Below, piece after piece: positions 1-8,210 of a DNA stretch of 32,218 nucleotides. The stretch lies in contig CADCPZ010000089.1 of the NCBI GenBank assembly GCA_902803475.1, positions 1 to 32,218 of the forward strand, given 5' to 3'. The notes under the pieces are model-generated. The model did no database searches. It was given only the letters and a program-made list of their open reading frames with translations, and was not told the origin of the DNA. The stretch is from an uncultured Prevotellaceae bacterium (GTDB lineage Bacteria; Bacteroidota; Bacteroidia; Bacteroidales; Bacteroidaceae). Both the position numbers and the translations under genes were made by a program. Position 1 is the stretch's first letter; every line of letters begins with the position of its first letter.

Positions 1-14
1 AAACTCAAACAAAA

Positions 15-3000
15 ATGATGATTTTAAGAGACATTAAAAGCAAGATGATTCTGACGATGCTGTTGATAGTATTGTCAGCGCAAGGAGTTTGGGCACAAAA
101 GGCCACTCCTACAATGGAGATTTCTCCTTTGGATGCTAGCTACAAAAATGTGTATCCAAACTGGGGAAGTTTCGATGAGCCTACGATTTCTCTCTACACT
201 ACTGGTCCTTCAGACAATCGTACATCCGTATTGTCTAAATACCAGATTACGTATTACATTGATGGTCATCAGAATGATGCTACGTTTAGCAGCGATGAAA
301 AAGGACGTCAGATTACCACCGACGCCACGACTGGTACGACTATCACTCGTTTTTATGGAGACGTACAGGTTGGTGCAAAAAATGCTGGTACTGTCACGAT
401 CCGTGTCGTAGCAAAAGTTAAAGAGGCTTATTCTAACGACTATGAAGAAACAGTATCTGCTACATATACATTCAACATCAAGATGGTAGAACCTACCGCA
501 AACGTTTCGCCAGATAACTTGACAGTAGGCGTATGGCATACAGAAAACCAGATTACAGAAACAGGAGCACACAACTATGGTAAATGGTTCTTTACCAATA
601 CTTCTGCTATGATTCCCGTTCCAAACACGGCGATTTCTATCACCCATAACAAATATACGCAGGATCTTTCTAAGGTTTATGACGTTACATTTGCGCCAAA
701 AGATGATGGTAGTGAAAACTATTTGGAGGTAAAAACTGACGGAGCAGATACTTACATTATTGCCAAACTGACTGAAGAGCAAAAACATCAGACTGACGCC
801 AATGGCGACGCTGTCGTTCAAGACCCTTATAAAACACAAAAGTCTGCAACACTTGTAGCTACCTTCACTCCGAAGGATGCTTATAAAGGTTCATACGATG
901 AAAAAACCGTTGATATTCCTGTAACCATTCAGGACTTTGATAAGACGAGCAAGATGACGGTAAGCCTGACGCTTGACGGCGTAACAGCAACAGAAAACAA
1001 GGCCGATAAACAAAGCGAAACCAATACGTTGAATTGGAGCCGCTGGAACGACCGTACTTCTGTGAATGAAGGTACAGCATCGCACCATCTGCCAAAACCG
1101 ATTGTTGTAGGCAGCAACGGTGCCATTCTTTCGAAAAACAATCAGCTGAGTGTTTGTTATTTTGCTGTTGAAGACAACACCGTTCTTGATGACTGTCAGA
1201 AAACAGACTTAAATCCCGGGGGCGATGTATGGAATGCCGGTGAATCAACAAGCGGTAATTTAAGTCGCACGGCTAACATTGAATATAGGTTGAATGGAGC
1301 AGAAGCGCTCTATAACGCTAATAAGCCTGGACTGATAAAAGTTGGTGCGTTTGTTTATCTTCATGACGACGGCGGAGCTCCGGCAGCAACCAACGAGGGT
1401 GCACTTGACAACTGGTATCAATATACGGATGAACAGACGGTTCTTGTCAATGCGAGTGAAACAGGAAACACCTCCGACAAAAAGACCTATCGTCGTGTGA
1501 CACCCGTGAAGTATTTCTACATCAACGTGCTGAAGCGTGTGCCCGAACTGGTATTCAATCCGGACCCTACAGGGGTACACTATAGTACTGCTGACCAGAT
1601 TAACATGAACAACCGTTTTGAACTGACGGGTAAAATCGGTGACGAGAACGACGGAACGGCCGGCACACTGACATACGATGTTAAAAGCGAGACAAATCCC
1701 GATACTTTCTGGTACACTTTCGAATTCCCGACTAATTCTGGTATCGTTGTAAACAACTGGCCTCATAACGATAGGATGAAGGCACTTACAGCTGACGGAA
1801 AGATAATTCCTCCTATCGAGTATGACTGGGATAACTACGGTGCTCCCGTTTATACGAAATATAAAACTGTAATTGAGAAATATTACCCCGCTGGTGAAGA
1901 TGTAAACCCATGGTGGTATGAAGAAAGAAAAGTTAAAACCAATGAAATAGAAAAATTCTCTGCTGACGAAGCAACAGCATACAATGCTAAGTTGACAGAA
2001 GCAGGAATTGAGGTAACTGTTTCTGAAGGTCAGAATAAAAACATCATGACCTTATTCCCGAATTCTATCTATCGCTATTGGTCTGTCAAAGGCTTCGGTA
2101 CTGATGACCTTTGGAGTATTCAGTTTACCACTCCTACCACTCCTGACGAAAAAAAAGAAATAACATATACCATTCATCCATTCAACCATGCGAGATGGGA
2201 TAAGGGAACAACAAAGGTACAGACTTATATCGTTGATGCTGCAAAACAGACAACCCTTCATATCGACCCGAAAGAACTTGTCGCTTCTATTAGCCAAACT
2301 GGTTTCGTAGAGCCGGAGGTATGGGTAACAGATGCTTTTGGTGAGGAGGTTTCTGATGACTATTCTTTCCAGTTTGAAATACTCTCTGATGAGAGCAATA
2401 CTGGCACCACTGTTACTGATGATGGCGGTGACGTTACTGGTCCGAAGCATGAGGTTACCATCGGCAACAAAGTCGGCGACGTAGTTGTGAAGGTTACAGC
2501 TACAACCGACAACGCCAAATATGATACCGGTTGCCATACTTTGACAGATACCTATACCATCCACATCCTGAATACCAACGAGGATACGGATCCTTTGTAC
2601 GAAATCATCAGTAGCAAGGATGATGGTGCAGTTCGCAATAAAAATAATACTGGTACTACAGATGAGGACTATGCCAAGGATAAGGTGATGGGTAAGATGC
2701 ACTTCATCAAGACCGGTAAGTTCTATTCTGGCTATACTATCTCCGGTGTTCCAGGTATCGACATCCGCTTCGGCGTATTTGACGGTTCCACATGGAATGT
2801 GAAGGAAGATACGTCTGGAGATGTTGGTTCACACGACAACAATAAAGATGTCGTTTCAGGCTATACCGCAGGACAGCGCAATAAGTTCATTGGTGACGAC
2901 ACTCCTGTTGTTTTGAATAAGGACGGTATTGCTACTGGCGGCCACTTCTATGAGTTCTATGCTCATACCAACGGTTTCCTGACTGTAGATGCCCGTTGGG

Positions 3001-5399
3001 AGGCTAATCATACTTACGTTTTGATTGACTACGACCACCCTGAGATGAAGTATGTATATACCCCAACTTCAGAAACAAAGGGTGATTACACCTTCCCAAT
3101 GGCTATGCTTGAAGATCACAGCTATCACCTCTATTGTACTACGGGTGGACAGATTAATATGCACGGTCTGTCATTCGAACCAGCATTCATCAATAGTAGC
3201 AGCGATACGGCTCCTGTTACCACAGGTTCTGTCTTCCTGAATGGTTTCCCGAATGTACCTACTTTGGCTGTAGCTGAAATGCCAACTGTGACCTATACTT
3301 CTGACAACAATGCAAAAGCAACTGTCAACAGTTCTACTGGTGCTGTAACTCCTATAGCACTGACCTTTGCTGACGATCCTAACTACGTAACGATTCGTGG
3401 TAAGGTGAAATCACAGGTATCTGATAAAGTCTTCAAGATTCCATATTACAACCTCGTCATTGCCGATATTCCAACCTATCGTCTGGGCGACCAGAAGGAT
3501 TCATCTGGAGAAGGTAAAGACGGATTTGCTTCTGAAGGAGTTATCTTCGTACCACAGCCGGGAACACAGGTTACCACCTATAACATTCCGACTCCGATCA
3601 TCATGACTTATGGTGGCTGGCAGAACAAATATGATCAGATTGTTCCATCAGGTGAGGGCGAAGAGAAAACGAATACGAATGTCAGCGATGGCTTCAAGGC
3701 AAAGACCAATGCTGAGATTGCAGGCTTCACCTCTACTGACATGCAGTTCAACAAGTATCTTGATGGATTCACTTGGAGTAATGTGGCTACACAAAACCCA
3801 TCTGATGAAAGGGGACGCACCAATTATAAGAACTATCTGACAGACGCGAGCAAGATGGCTGATGTTGATGGAAATCCAGATAAAAGGGATTACTACATGA
3901 ATACCTTCACCCTACCTGCTCACGGAGCATACTGGCGCTTTGAACCACGTACATCTGGTTATCTGTTCGTTTATCTGGTACAAAATGGTATCTGTTCTTA
4001 TACTGGTGACCCGCACAGCTTGCAGAACACCAGCAAACGTTACTACGGTCTTGACTGGAAGCCACTATACATTGTTGATGAAGCAGGTTTGCCTGTATCT
4101 ACTGTTACCGACCTTGGTACAATGAATGAGAGTGTAAAGAACTTCTTAGGTAACGAGGGTAGTTACACCAAGGGATTGATTCGTTGTGACAAAAACGATG
4201 CAGATGTGAAAAAAGTAGCAGAGGCTGTAGGAGATCCAGCGGAAGACTTCTCCTTCCTTTGGGAATTCCAAAAAGATAATGGCCCGGCCGGATTTGATAA
4301 AGACTACAAAGGCTCAACACCCAACAAGGAAAAATTGCACAACTTGATTATTAACGACTGGAAAGGTAAAGGTGACACGCAAACAATCTTCCAAGACCCA
4401 GAGAGTAAGGGCTATTCTATGATCAGCAAGGCTTACGTTCGCTACGCTATCCGTGTAAAGGCTGGTAAGAGCTACTGGGTATTCCAGAATGCTTCTAAGC
4501 CAAACCTCTGTGGATTCGGATTCGTACCCGATGGCTTCAACGGAGCACCAGCAAACAACAATGGTCCGGCTCCTGTTCCAGTTACTATTCAAGATAGTGA
4601 AACACTTGTACAAAGTTTGACGAATGCTGGTGGTGCTGCCAATATTTACGACAAGCCTGCTAATGTAACTTACGCTGGTCGCGAATTCAAGAATAAGCAC
4701 TGGACATCACTCTGTCTGCCGTTTGCTGTCAGTGAATACAACTTCAAGAAAATCTTCGGCAAAAATGCCAAGATCTTCACCTACGAAAAACTGTCTAATG
4801 ACAATAAGACCGTTCACTTCGTACAACATAACTACCGTATGTTGGAGGCTGGTCGTCCCTACTTCATCTATCCAGACTATGACGAAGCAACTGCTATTGA
4901 AGCAGGCAGCAAGACTGGCATCGTCTTTGAAGGTGTGACCTTTGAAGAAGATAAACCTGCAGGTTCCGACAAGAAAGATAATGCACAGAAACCTTTGATT
5001 ATCTCTCAAGATGGTTTCGACTTCGTGGGCACCTATGATGGTGAAAAGATGCCACGTTACTCTTACTATATCAATGGTAAATTGTGGAGAGTAAACAATG
5101 AAGGTGGTCTTCCTTGCGGACACTATCGTGCTTACATGAAGAACCCAGAGAAAAATGAAAATCTTGCAAGACTCGGTGCTTCAACCTTCGACGAGCCGTA
5201 TGAAGATACTGACACACCTGTAACACCGACGACCATCAAGGGTATCACAGATGGTACGATTGTTGAAACTGAAAGTATGGCAGGTCTCAAAGGTATCTAC
5301 ACCATTGAAGGCCGTCAGATTAGCACTGACACGAACGCTATTAACAACCTGCCTGCCGGTGTATATATCATCAATGGTCAGAAACAAATCATTAAATAA
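15..5399 (+). CDS. Very large secreted surface protein with Ig-like segments and C-terminal sorting-like tail
   Basis: 1794 residues. The N-terminus is a clear signal peptide (short basic stretch, hydrophobic run ILTMLLIVLSAQGVWA, then Q), so the protein is exported. Only 14 bases precede the first ATG, and two ATGs stand in tandem (15 and 18), so the exact start and any promoter lie at the window edge. Most of the protein is beta-rich, Thr/Asp/Lys-rich and low in Cys, with repeated Ig-like segments; around residues 1058-1138 the text resembles a Big_2-type fold (DNNAKATVNSSTGAVTP). Residues about 1555-1620 carry a block (WTSLCLPFAVSEYNFKKIFG) that I associate with Prevotella surface proteins. 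The last 40 residues (GIYTIEGRQIS, then LPAGVYIINGQK) resemble the C-terminal tails of type IX secretion cargo. The substrate or ligand cannot be read from the sequence. Adhesin or glycan-binding roles are guesses. A small gene follows after 15 bases, probably cotranscribed. Confidence 0.85.
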   Translation: MMILRDIKSKMILTMLLIVLSAQGVWAQKATPTMEISPLDASYKNVYPNWGSFDEPTISLYTTGPSDNRTSVLSKYQITYYIDGHQNDATFSSDEKGRQITTDATTGTTITRFYGDVQVGAKNAGTVTIRVVAKVKEAYSNDYEETVSATYTFNIKMVEPTANVSPDNLTVGVWHTENQITETGAHNYGKWFFTNTSAMIPVPNTAISITHNKYTQDLSKVYDVTFAPKDDGSENYLEVKTDGADTYIIAKLTEEQKHQTDANGDAVVQDPYKTQKSATLVATFTPKDAYKGSYDEKTVDIPVTIQDFDKTSKMTVSLTLDGVTATENKADKQSETNTLNWSRWNDRTSVNEGTASHHLPKPIVVGSNGAILSKNNQLSVCYFAVEDNTVLDDCQKTDLNPGGDVWNAGESTSGNLSRTANIEYRLNGAEALYNANKPGLIKVGAFVYLHDDGGAPAATNEGALDNWYQYTDEQTVLVNASETGNTSDKKTYRRVTPVKYFYINVLKRVPELVFNPDPTGVHYSTADQINMNNRFELTGKIGDENDGTAGTLTYDVKSETNPDTFWYTFEFPTNSGIVVNNWPHNDRMKALTADGKIIPPIEYDWDNYGAPVYTKYKTVIEKYYPAGEDVNPWWYEERKVKTNEIEKFSADEATAYNAKLTEAGIEVTVSEGQNKNIMTLFPNSIYRYWSVKGFGTDDLWSIQFTTPTTPDEKKEITYTIHPFNHARWDKGTTKVQTYIVDAAKQTTLHIDPKELVASISQTGFVEPEVWVTDAFGEEVSDDYSFQFEILSDESNTGTTVTDDGGDVTGPKHEVTIGNKVGDVVVKVTATTDNAKYDTGCHTLTDTYTIHILNTNEDTDPLYEIISSKDDGAVRNKNNTGTTDEDYAKDKVMGKMHFIKTGKFYSGYTISGVPGIDIRFGVFDGSTWNVKEDTSGDVGSHDNNKDVVSGYTAGQRNKFIGDDTPVVLNKDGIATGGHFYEFYAHTNGFLTVDARWEANHTYVLIDYDHPEMKYVYTPTSETKGDYTFPMAMLEDHSYHLYCTTGGQINMHGLSFEPAFINSSSDTAPVTTGSVFLNGFPNVPTLAVAEMPTVTYTSDNNAKATVNSSTGAVTPIALTFADDPNYVTIRGKVKSQVSDKVFKIPYYNLVIADIPTYRLGDQKDSSGEGKDGFASEGVIFVPQPGTQVTTYNIPTPIIMTYGGWQNKYDQIVPSGEGEEKTNTNVSDGFKAKTNAEIAGFTSTDMQFNKYLDGFTWSNVATQNPSDERGRTNYKNYLTDASKMADVDGNPDKRDYYMNTFTLPAHGAYWRFEPRTSGYLFVYLVQNGICSYTGDPHSLQNTSKRYYGLDWKPLYIVDEAGLPVSTVTDLGTMNESVKNFLGNEGSYTKGLIRCDKNDADVKKVAEAVGDPAEDFSFLWEFQKDNGPAGFDKDYKGSTPNKEKLHNLIINDWKGKGDTQTIFQDPESKGYSMISKAYVRYAIRVKAGKSYWVFQNASKPNLCGFGFVPDGFNGAPANNNGPAPVPVTIQDSETLVQSLTNAGGAANIYDKPANVTYAGREFKNKHWTSLCLPFAVSEYNFKKIFGKNAKIFTYEKLSNDNKTVHFVQHNYRMLEAGRPYFIYPDYDEATAIEAGSKTGIVFEGVTFEEDKPAGSDKKDNAQKPLIISQDGFDFVGTYDGEKMPRYSYYINGKLWRVNNEGGLPCGHYRAYMKNPEKNENLARLGASTFDEPYEDTDTPVTPTTIKGITDGTIVETESMAGLKGIYTIEGRQISTDTNAINNLPAGVYIINGQKQIIK

Positions 5400-5414
5400 A
5401 TAGGGGAAGAAACT

Positions 5415-5618
5415 ATGACAATGAAAAAATATATCACACCAGAGATTCTGATCCACAACATAGAACTTGCACCATTGTGCGAACTTAGCAATGAAAGAAA
5501 CAGGGGATTAGGTGATGGCGACAGCAAAAATGAAACCAGCGACATAGAAATCGGTAAAGGTGAAGGTCCTGGAACCAACGCCAGAGCCTTCTCTTTCTGG
5601 GAAGATGACTGGGAATAA
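5415..5618 (+). CDS. Small acidic protein cotranscribed with the surface protein
   Basis: 67 residues starting MTMKKYITPEILIHNIELAP; a second ATG at 5421 (MKKYITPEI) is equally plausible. It lies 15 bases after the stop of the large surface-protein gene and just before a strong terminator, so it closes that transcript. The N-terminal pattern (MKKYITPEI, then a hydrophobic/acidic stretch, then a Gly/Asp-rich linear region) is a type of small protein I recognise from Bacteroidales, often found beside secreted proteins. The C-terminus ends in an aromatic-acidic tail, AFSFWEDDWE. There is no signal peptide or membrane segment. Function is unknown; a precursor-peptide-like role is conceivable because of the leader-like N-terminus and Gly-rich core, but no modification enzyme is nearby. 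Confidence 0.65.
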   Translation: MTMKKYITPEILIHNIELAPLCELSNERNRGLGDGDSKNETSDIEIGKGEGPGTNARAFSFWEDDWE

Positions 5619-5661
5619 ACGTTGAAAACTCTTTTCAAAAGTAATAACCTCTTTTAGTTGG

Positions 5662-5694
5662 CGTGCTGGAATCGAGAAGGTTCCAGCACGTTTT
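5662..5694 (+). terminator. Rho-independent terminator after the surface-protein operon
   Basis: A perfect 10-bp stem, CGTGCTGGAA pairing with TTCCAGCACG around a 9-base loop, is followed by TTTT. It lies 44 bases after the 67-residue gene, and the convergent helicase gene ends at 5723. The reverse orientation has no T run, so it mainly serves the rightward transcript. Confidence 0.85.
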
Positions 5695-5722
5695 CTATTA
5701 TCTCTTTTTGCAATTTGATTGA

Positions 5723-7564
5723 TTATTTCTTCTTAGGTCTTCTCCGTGCCCAGCCTTCTTCGCTGAAGTCGGGTTCTTCGCCTTTGAGTTTCATCTTGTC
5801 GGGATGGAGGAAGCGCATCCAGTCTTCTTTCTTGAAAGAGCGCTGACCGCTGTTTCGCTCCTTGCTCCTTGCATTCCCGAACTCCGTTCGCCTACCCGTA
5901 GCCTTTCCTCGCTCCTTTTCGCCCTTCGCATCTGCCTCATTGCAGCGTACTGCACGGCGCTTGTAGCTGGTGCCGTCTAAGGAACGCATGACGAGCGGGG
6001 CGTCTTTCTCTGGTACTTCGATATAGGATATCTTATCCAACAGGTCGATATGCCCTACTTCTACATGACCGCGAACGTGTTTGTTGATGAACTGCATCAC
6101 CTCGCCAGGATAGAAGCCGTCGGCCTTGCCCAAATTGATAAACAAACGGCGATAACCGCGTTCGGGCTTCCTGGCGCCTCGCGCCTTTCCCCCTTCCCTT
6201 CGGGAGGGGTTGGGGGTAGGCTTTTCCCTTTTCGTCTCCGGCTTCACAATCTCAGGCGCATCGGCATAGTAGGAGAGGAAGCGACCAAAGGTGAGGGTGA
6301 CGATTTTCTTGATGATGTCTTCTTTGTCGAAATACTCGAAGTGACGGTTGATTTCCTCCATGAACGGGGCTATCTGCTCTTCATCAACATCGATTTTCTC
6401 GATTTCACCGATGGCTTTATACAGCTGCTTGGTGCATATCTCATGGGGAGTGGGAAGGGTGCCATCAACAAACTCCTTGCCGATTTCTTTTTCAATGCGC
6501 TTCACCTTCGACTTCTCGCGGGTGTGGATGATGGAGATGGAGGTGCCTTTCTTGCCAGCACGACCGGTACGACCGCTGCGATGGGTGTAGTTCTCGATGT
6601 CGTCGGGCAAACCGTAGTTGATGACGTGGGTCAAATCATCGACGTCTAAGCCGCGGGCGGCTACATCGGTGGCTACCAGGAGCTGCGTGAGGTGGGAACG
6701 GAACTTCTGCATCGTCAGGTCGCGCTGCGGCTGCGACAGGTCGCCGTGCAGCGACTCGGCATTATAGCCGTCGCGAATCAACTTGTCGGCTATCTCCTGG
6801 GTCTCTATCTTCGTGCGACAGAAGATGATGGCGAATATCTTCGGATAGTAATCGACAATGCGTTTCAAAGCAAGGTATTTGTCTTTGGCATGAACGAGGT
6901 AATAGATGTGGTTGACATTCTCGGCTCCTTCGTTGCGCGAACCAACGACTATCTCTTTGTATTCGCGGAGGTAGGACTTGGCGATGCGCTCAATCTCGCG
7001 GCTCATCGTGGCGGAGAACAACAGGGTGTTGCGCTCTTCGGGTACTCCGGCGAGGATTTCGTCAAGACTCTCTGAGAAGCCCATGTTCAACATCTCATCG
7101 GCTTCGTCGAGTACCACATTGCTCACGGTGCTGAGCTGGGCGACACCGCGGTTCATCAGGTCGATCAATCGGCCTGGTGTGGCGACGATGATATGAACAC
7201 CCTTGCGCAAGGCTTTCATCTGCGGCACGATATTGGCACCGCCATAGACGGCTTCGATATGGATGCCGGGCAGATAACGCGCAAAATCTTTCATATCATC
7301 GGCTATCTGCAAACACAACTCACGGGTGGGCGACAGCACGATGGCTTGGGTGTCGTTGCGAGAGGTGTCGATTCGCTGCAACAGCGGAATGCCGAAAGCG
7401 GCGGTCTTGCCTGTTCCTGTCTGTGCCAGAGCGATGACGTCATTACGATTGCCCAACAGGTACGGAATCACTTCTTCCTGTACGGGCATGGGGTGCTCGA
7501 ATCCGAGTTCTTCAATGGCGCGCCGAATGTCTTCTACTACGCCTAATTCTTCAAATGTTTTCAA
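5723..7564 (-). CDS. deaD: DEAD-box ATP-dependent RNA helicase with DbpA-type RNA-binding domain
   Basis: 613 residues. It unwinds structured RNA with ATP and acts in ribosome assembly, RNA decay or cold adaptation, as in the CsdA/DeaD family. Visible motifs in order: Q-motif region (residues 25-30), Walker A AQTGTGKT (47-54), PTREL (79-83), TPGR (129-132), DEAD (153-156), SAT (184-186), ARGLD (303-307) and HRSGRTGR (328-335). A DbpA-type RNA-binding domain follows at about 471-543 (RRLFINLGKADGFYPGEV), then a basic Lys/Arg-rich tail. The linker at about 449-459 reads PTPNPSRREGG and is encoded by a GC-rich dispersed repeat. The gene starts beside a divergent LOG-family gene; their -7 boxes are about 22 bp apart. 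The symbol is by family; the exact paralogue is not certain. Confidence 0.93.
   Translation of the reverse strand: MKTFEELGVVEDIRRAIEELGFEHPMPVQEEVIPYLLGNRNDVIALAQTGTGKTAAFGIPLLQRIDTSRNDTQAIVLSPTRELCLQIADDMKDFARYLPGIHIEAVYGGANIVPQMKALRKGVHIIVATPGRLIDLMNRGVAQLSTVSNVVLDEADEMLNMGFSESLDEILAGVPEERNTLLFSATMSREIERIAKSYLREYKEIVVGSRNEGAENVNHIYYLVHAKDKYLALKRIVDYYPKIFAIIFCRTKIETQEIADKLIRDGYNAESLHGDLSQPQRDLTMQKFRSHLTQLLVATDVAARGLDVDDLTHVINYGLPDDIENYTHRSGRTGRAGKKGTSISIIHTREKSKVKRIEKEIGKEFVDGTLPTPHEICTKQLYKAIGEIEKIDVDEEQIAPFMEEINRHFEYFDKEDIIKKIVTLTFGRFLSYYADAPEIVKPETKREKPTPNPSRREGGKARGARKPERGYRRLFINLGKADGFYPGEVMQFINKHVRGHVEVGHIDLLDKISYIEVPEKDAPLVMRSLDGTSYKRRAVRCNEADAKGEKERGKATGRRTEFGNARSKERNSGQRSFKKEDWMRFLHPDKMKLKGEEPDFSEEGWARRRPKKK
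6187..6225. repeat. GC-rich dispersed repeat inside the helicase gene
   Basis: An inverted core (CCTTCCCTTCGGGAGGGG) is followed by TTGGGGGTAGGC. The same pattern stands in intergenic DNA at 10924-10961 and, reversed, at 12833-12868. Within the helicase it is read in frame as PTPNPSRREGG and lengthens the linker before the RNA-binding domain. Confidence 0.8.
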
Positions 7565-7597
7565 TGTAATTTCTTGTTATACTGTAAATTGATGCTA

Positions 7598-7634
7598 CAA
7601 AGATAAGCATTTTACGGCAAAATGATTACCTTTG
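7598..7634. promoter_or_regulatory. Back-to-back -7 boxes between helicase and LOG genes
   Basis: The leftward box TATCTTTG (7598-7605 on the minus strand) serves the helicase gene. The rightward box TACCTTTG (7627-7634) serves the LOG gene. Both fit the Bacteroidota TAnnTTTG consensus; neither has a clear TTTG at the expected -33 position. The rightward box ends only 4 bases before the LOG ATG, so that transcript would have essentially no leader. Confidence 0.65.
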
Positions 7635-7638
7635 TACC

Positions 7639-8184
7639 ATGAAAATTGCCATATACTGTTCTGCTAACAACAAGATTGATCCTGATTTCTTCCGCATGAC
7701 GGAGGAATTGGGTCGATGGATTGGGGAAAACGGACACACACTGGTGTTCGGCGGTTGTAACATGGGTCTCATGGAGTGTGTGGCCAAAGCAACGCATGAG
7801 GCGGGCGGCAAAACCATCGGGGTGGTGCCGGACATCATTGAGAAGGGCGGCCGTATGTCGTCCTACGTGGATGAGTGCATCCCTTGCAAGACGTTAGACG
7901 AGCGCAAGGCGCTGATGGTGGCTCATAGCGACATCAACATTGCGCTGCCTGGCGGCGTAGGCACGCTGGACGAGGTGTTCACCGTGTGTGCGGCGGCTTC
8001 TATCGGCTATCATCAGAAGAAGGTCATCCTCTATAATATGAAGGGCTTCTGGAACTCGCTGCTGGCGATGCTCGACGATTTGGAACAGCAGGGTGTCATC
8101 CGCGCTGGCTTCCGTGAACAACTGTTGGTCGCCAATACACAAGAAGAAGTCTGCCAACTTGTGACAGACTCCTTAAACCTTTGA
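7639..8184 (+). CDS. LOG-family (TIGR00730) nucleotide 5'-monophosphate phosphoribohydrolase
   Basis: 181 residues, full length for the family. The Rossmann-like fold carries GGCNMGLM (38-45), the substrate/catalytic pair R89-K90 in ERKALMV, and the hallmark PGGVGTLDE (104-112), in which the glutamate is catalytic. LOG proteins release free base from nucleoside monophosphates; in plants this activates cytokinins, while in bacteria the physiological substrate is often unknown. It is cytosolic, with no signal peptide. The start is fixed by the upstream TACCTTTG box, four bases from the ATG, implying a leaderless or near-leaderless mRNA. The stop codon lies at the edge of a heptamer repeat shared with the convergent GH2 gene. 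Confidence 0.92.
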   Translation: MKIAIYCSANNKIDPDFFRMTEELGRWIGENGHTLVFGGCNMGLMECVAKATHEAGGKTIGVVPDIIEKGGRMSSYVDECIPCKTLDERKALMVAHSDINIALPGGVGTLDEVFTVCAAASIGYHQKKVILYNMKGFWNSLLAMLDDLEQQGVIRAGFREQLLVANTQEEVCQLVTDSLNL

Positions 8185-8210
8185 CCTTAGACCTTAGACC
8201 TTCGACCTAT
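8183..8210. repeat. Heptamer array GACCTTA x4 bridging two convergent stop codons
   Basis: Four 7-base units (GACCTTA, GACCTTA, GACCTTC, GACCTAT) run from inside the stop codon of the LOG gene to inside the stop codon of the convergent GH2 gene. No other sequence separates the two genes. Confidence 0.85.
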
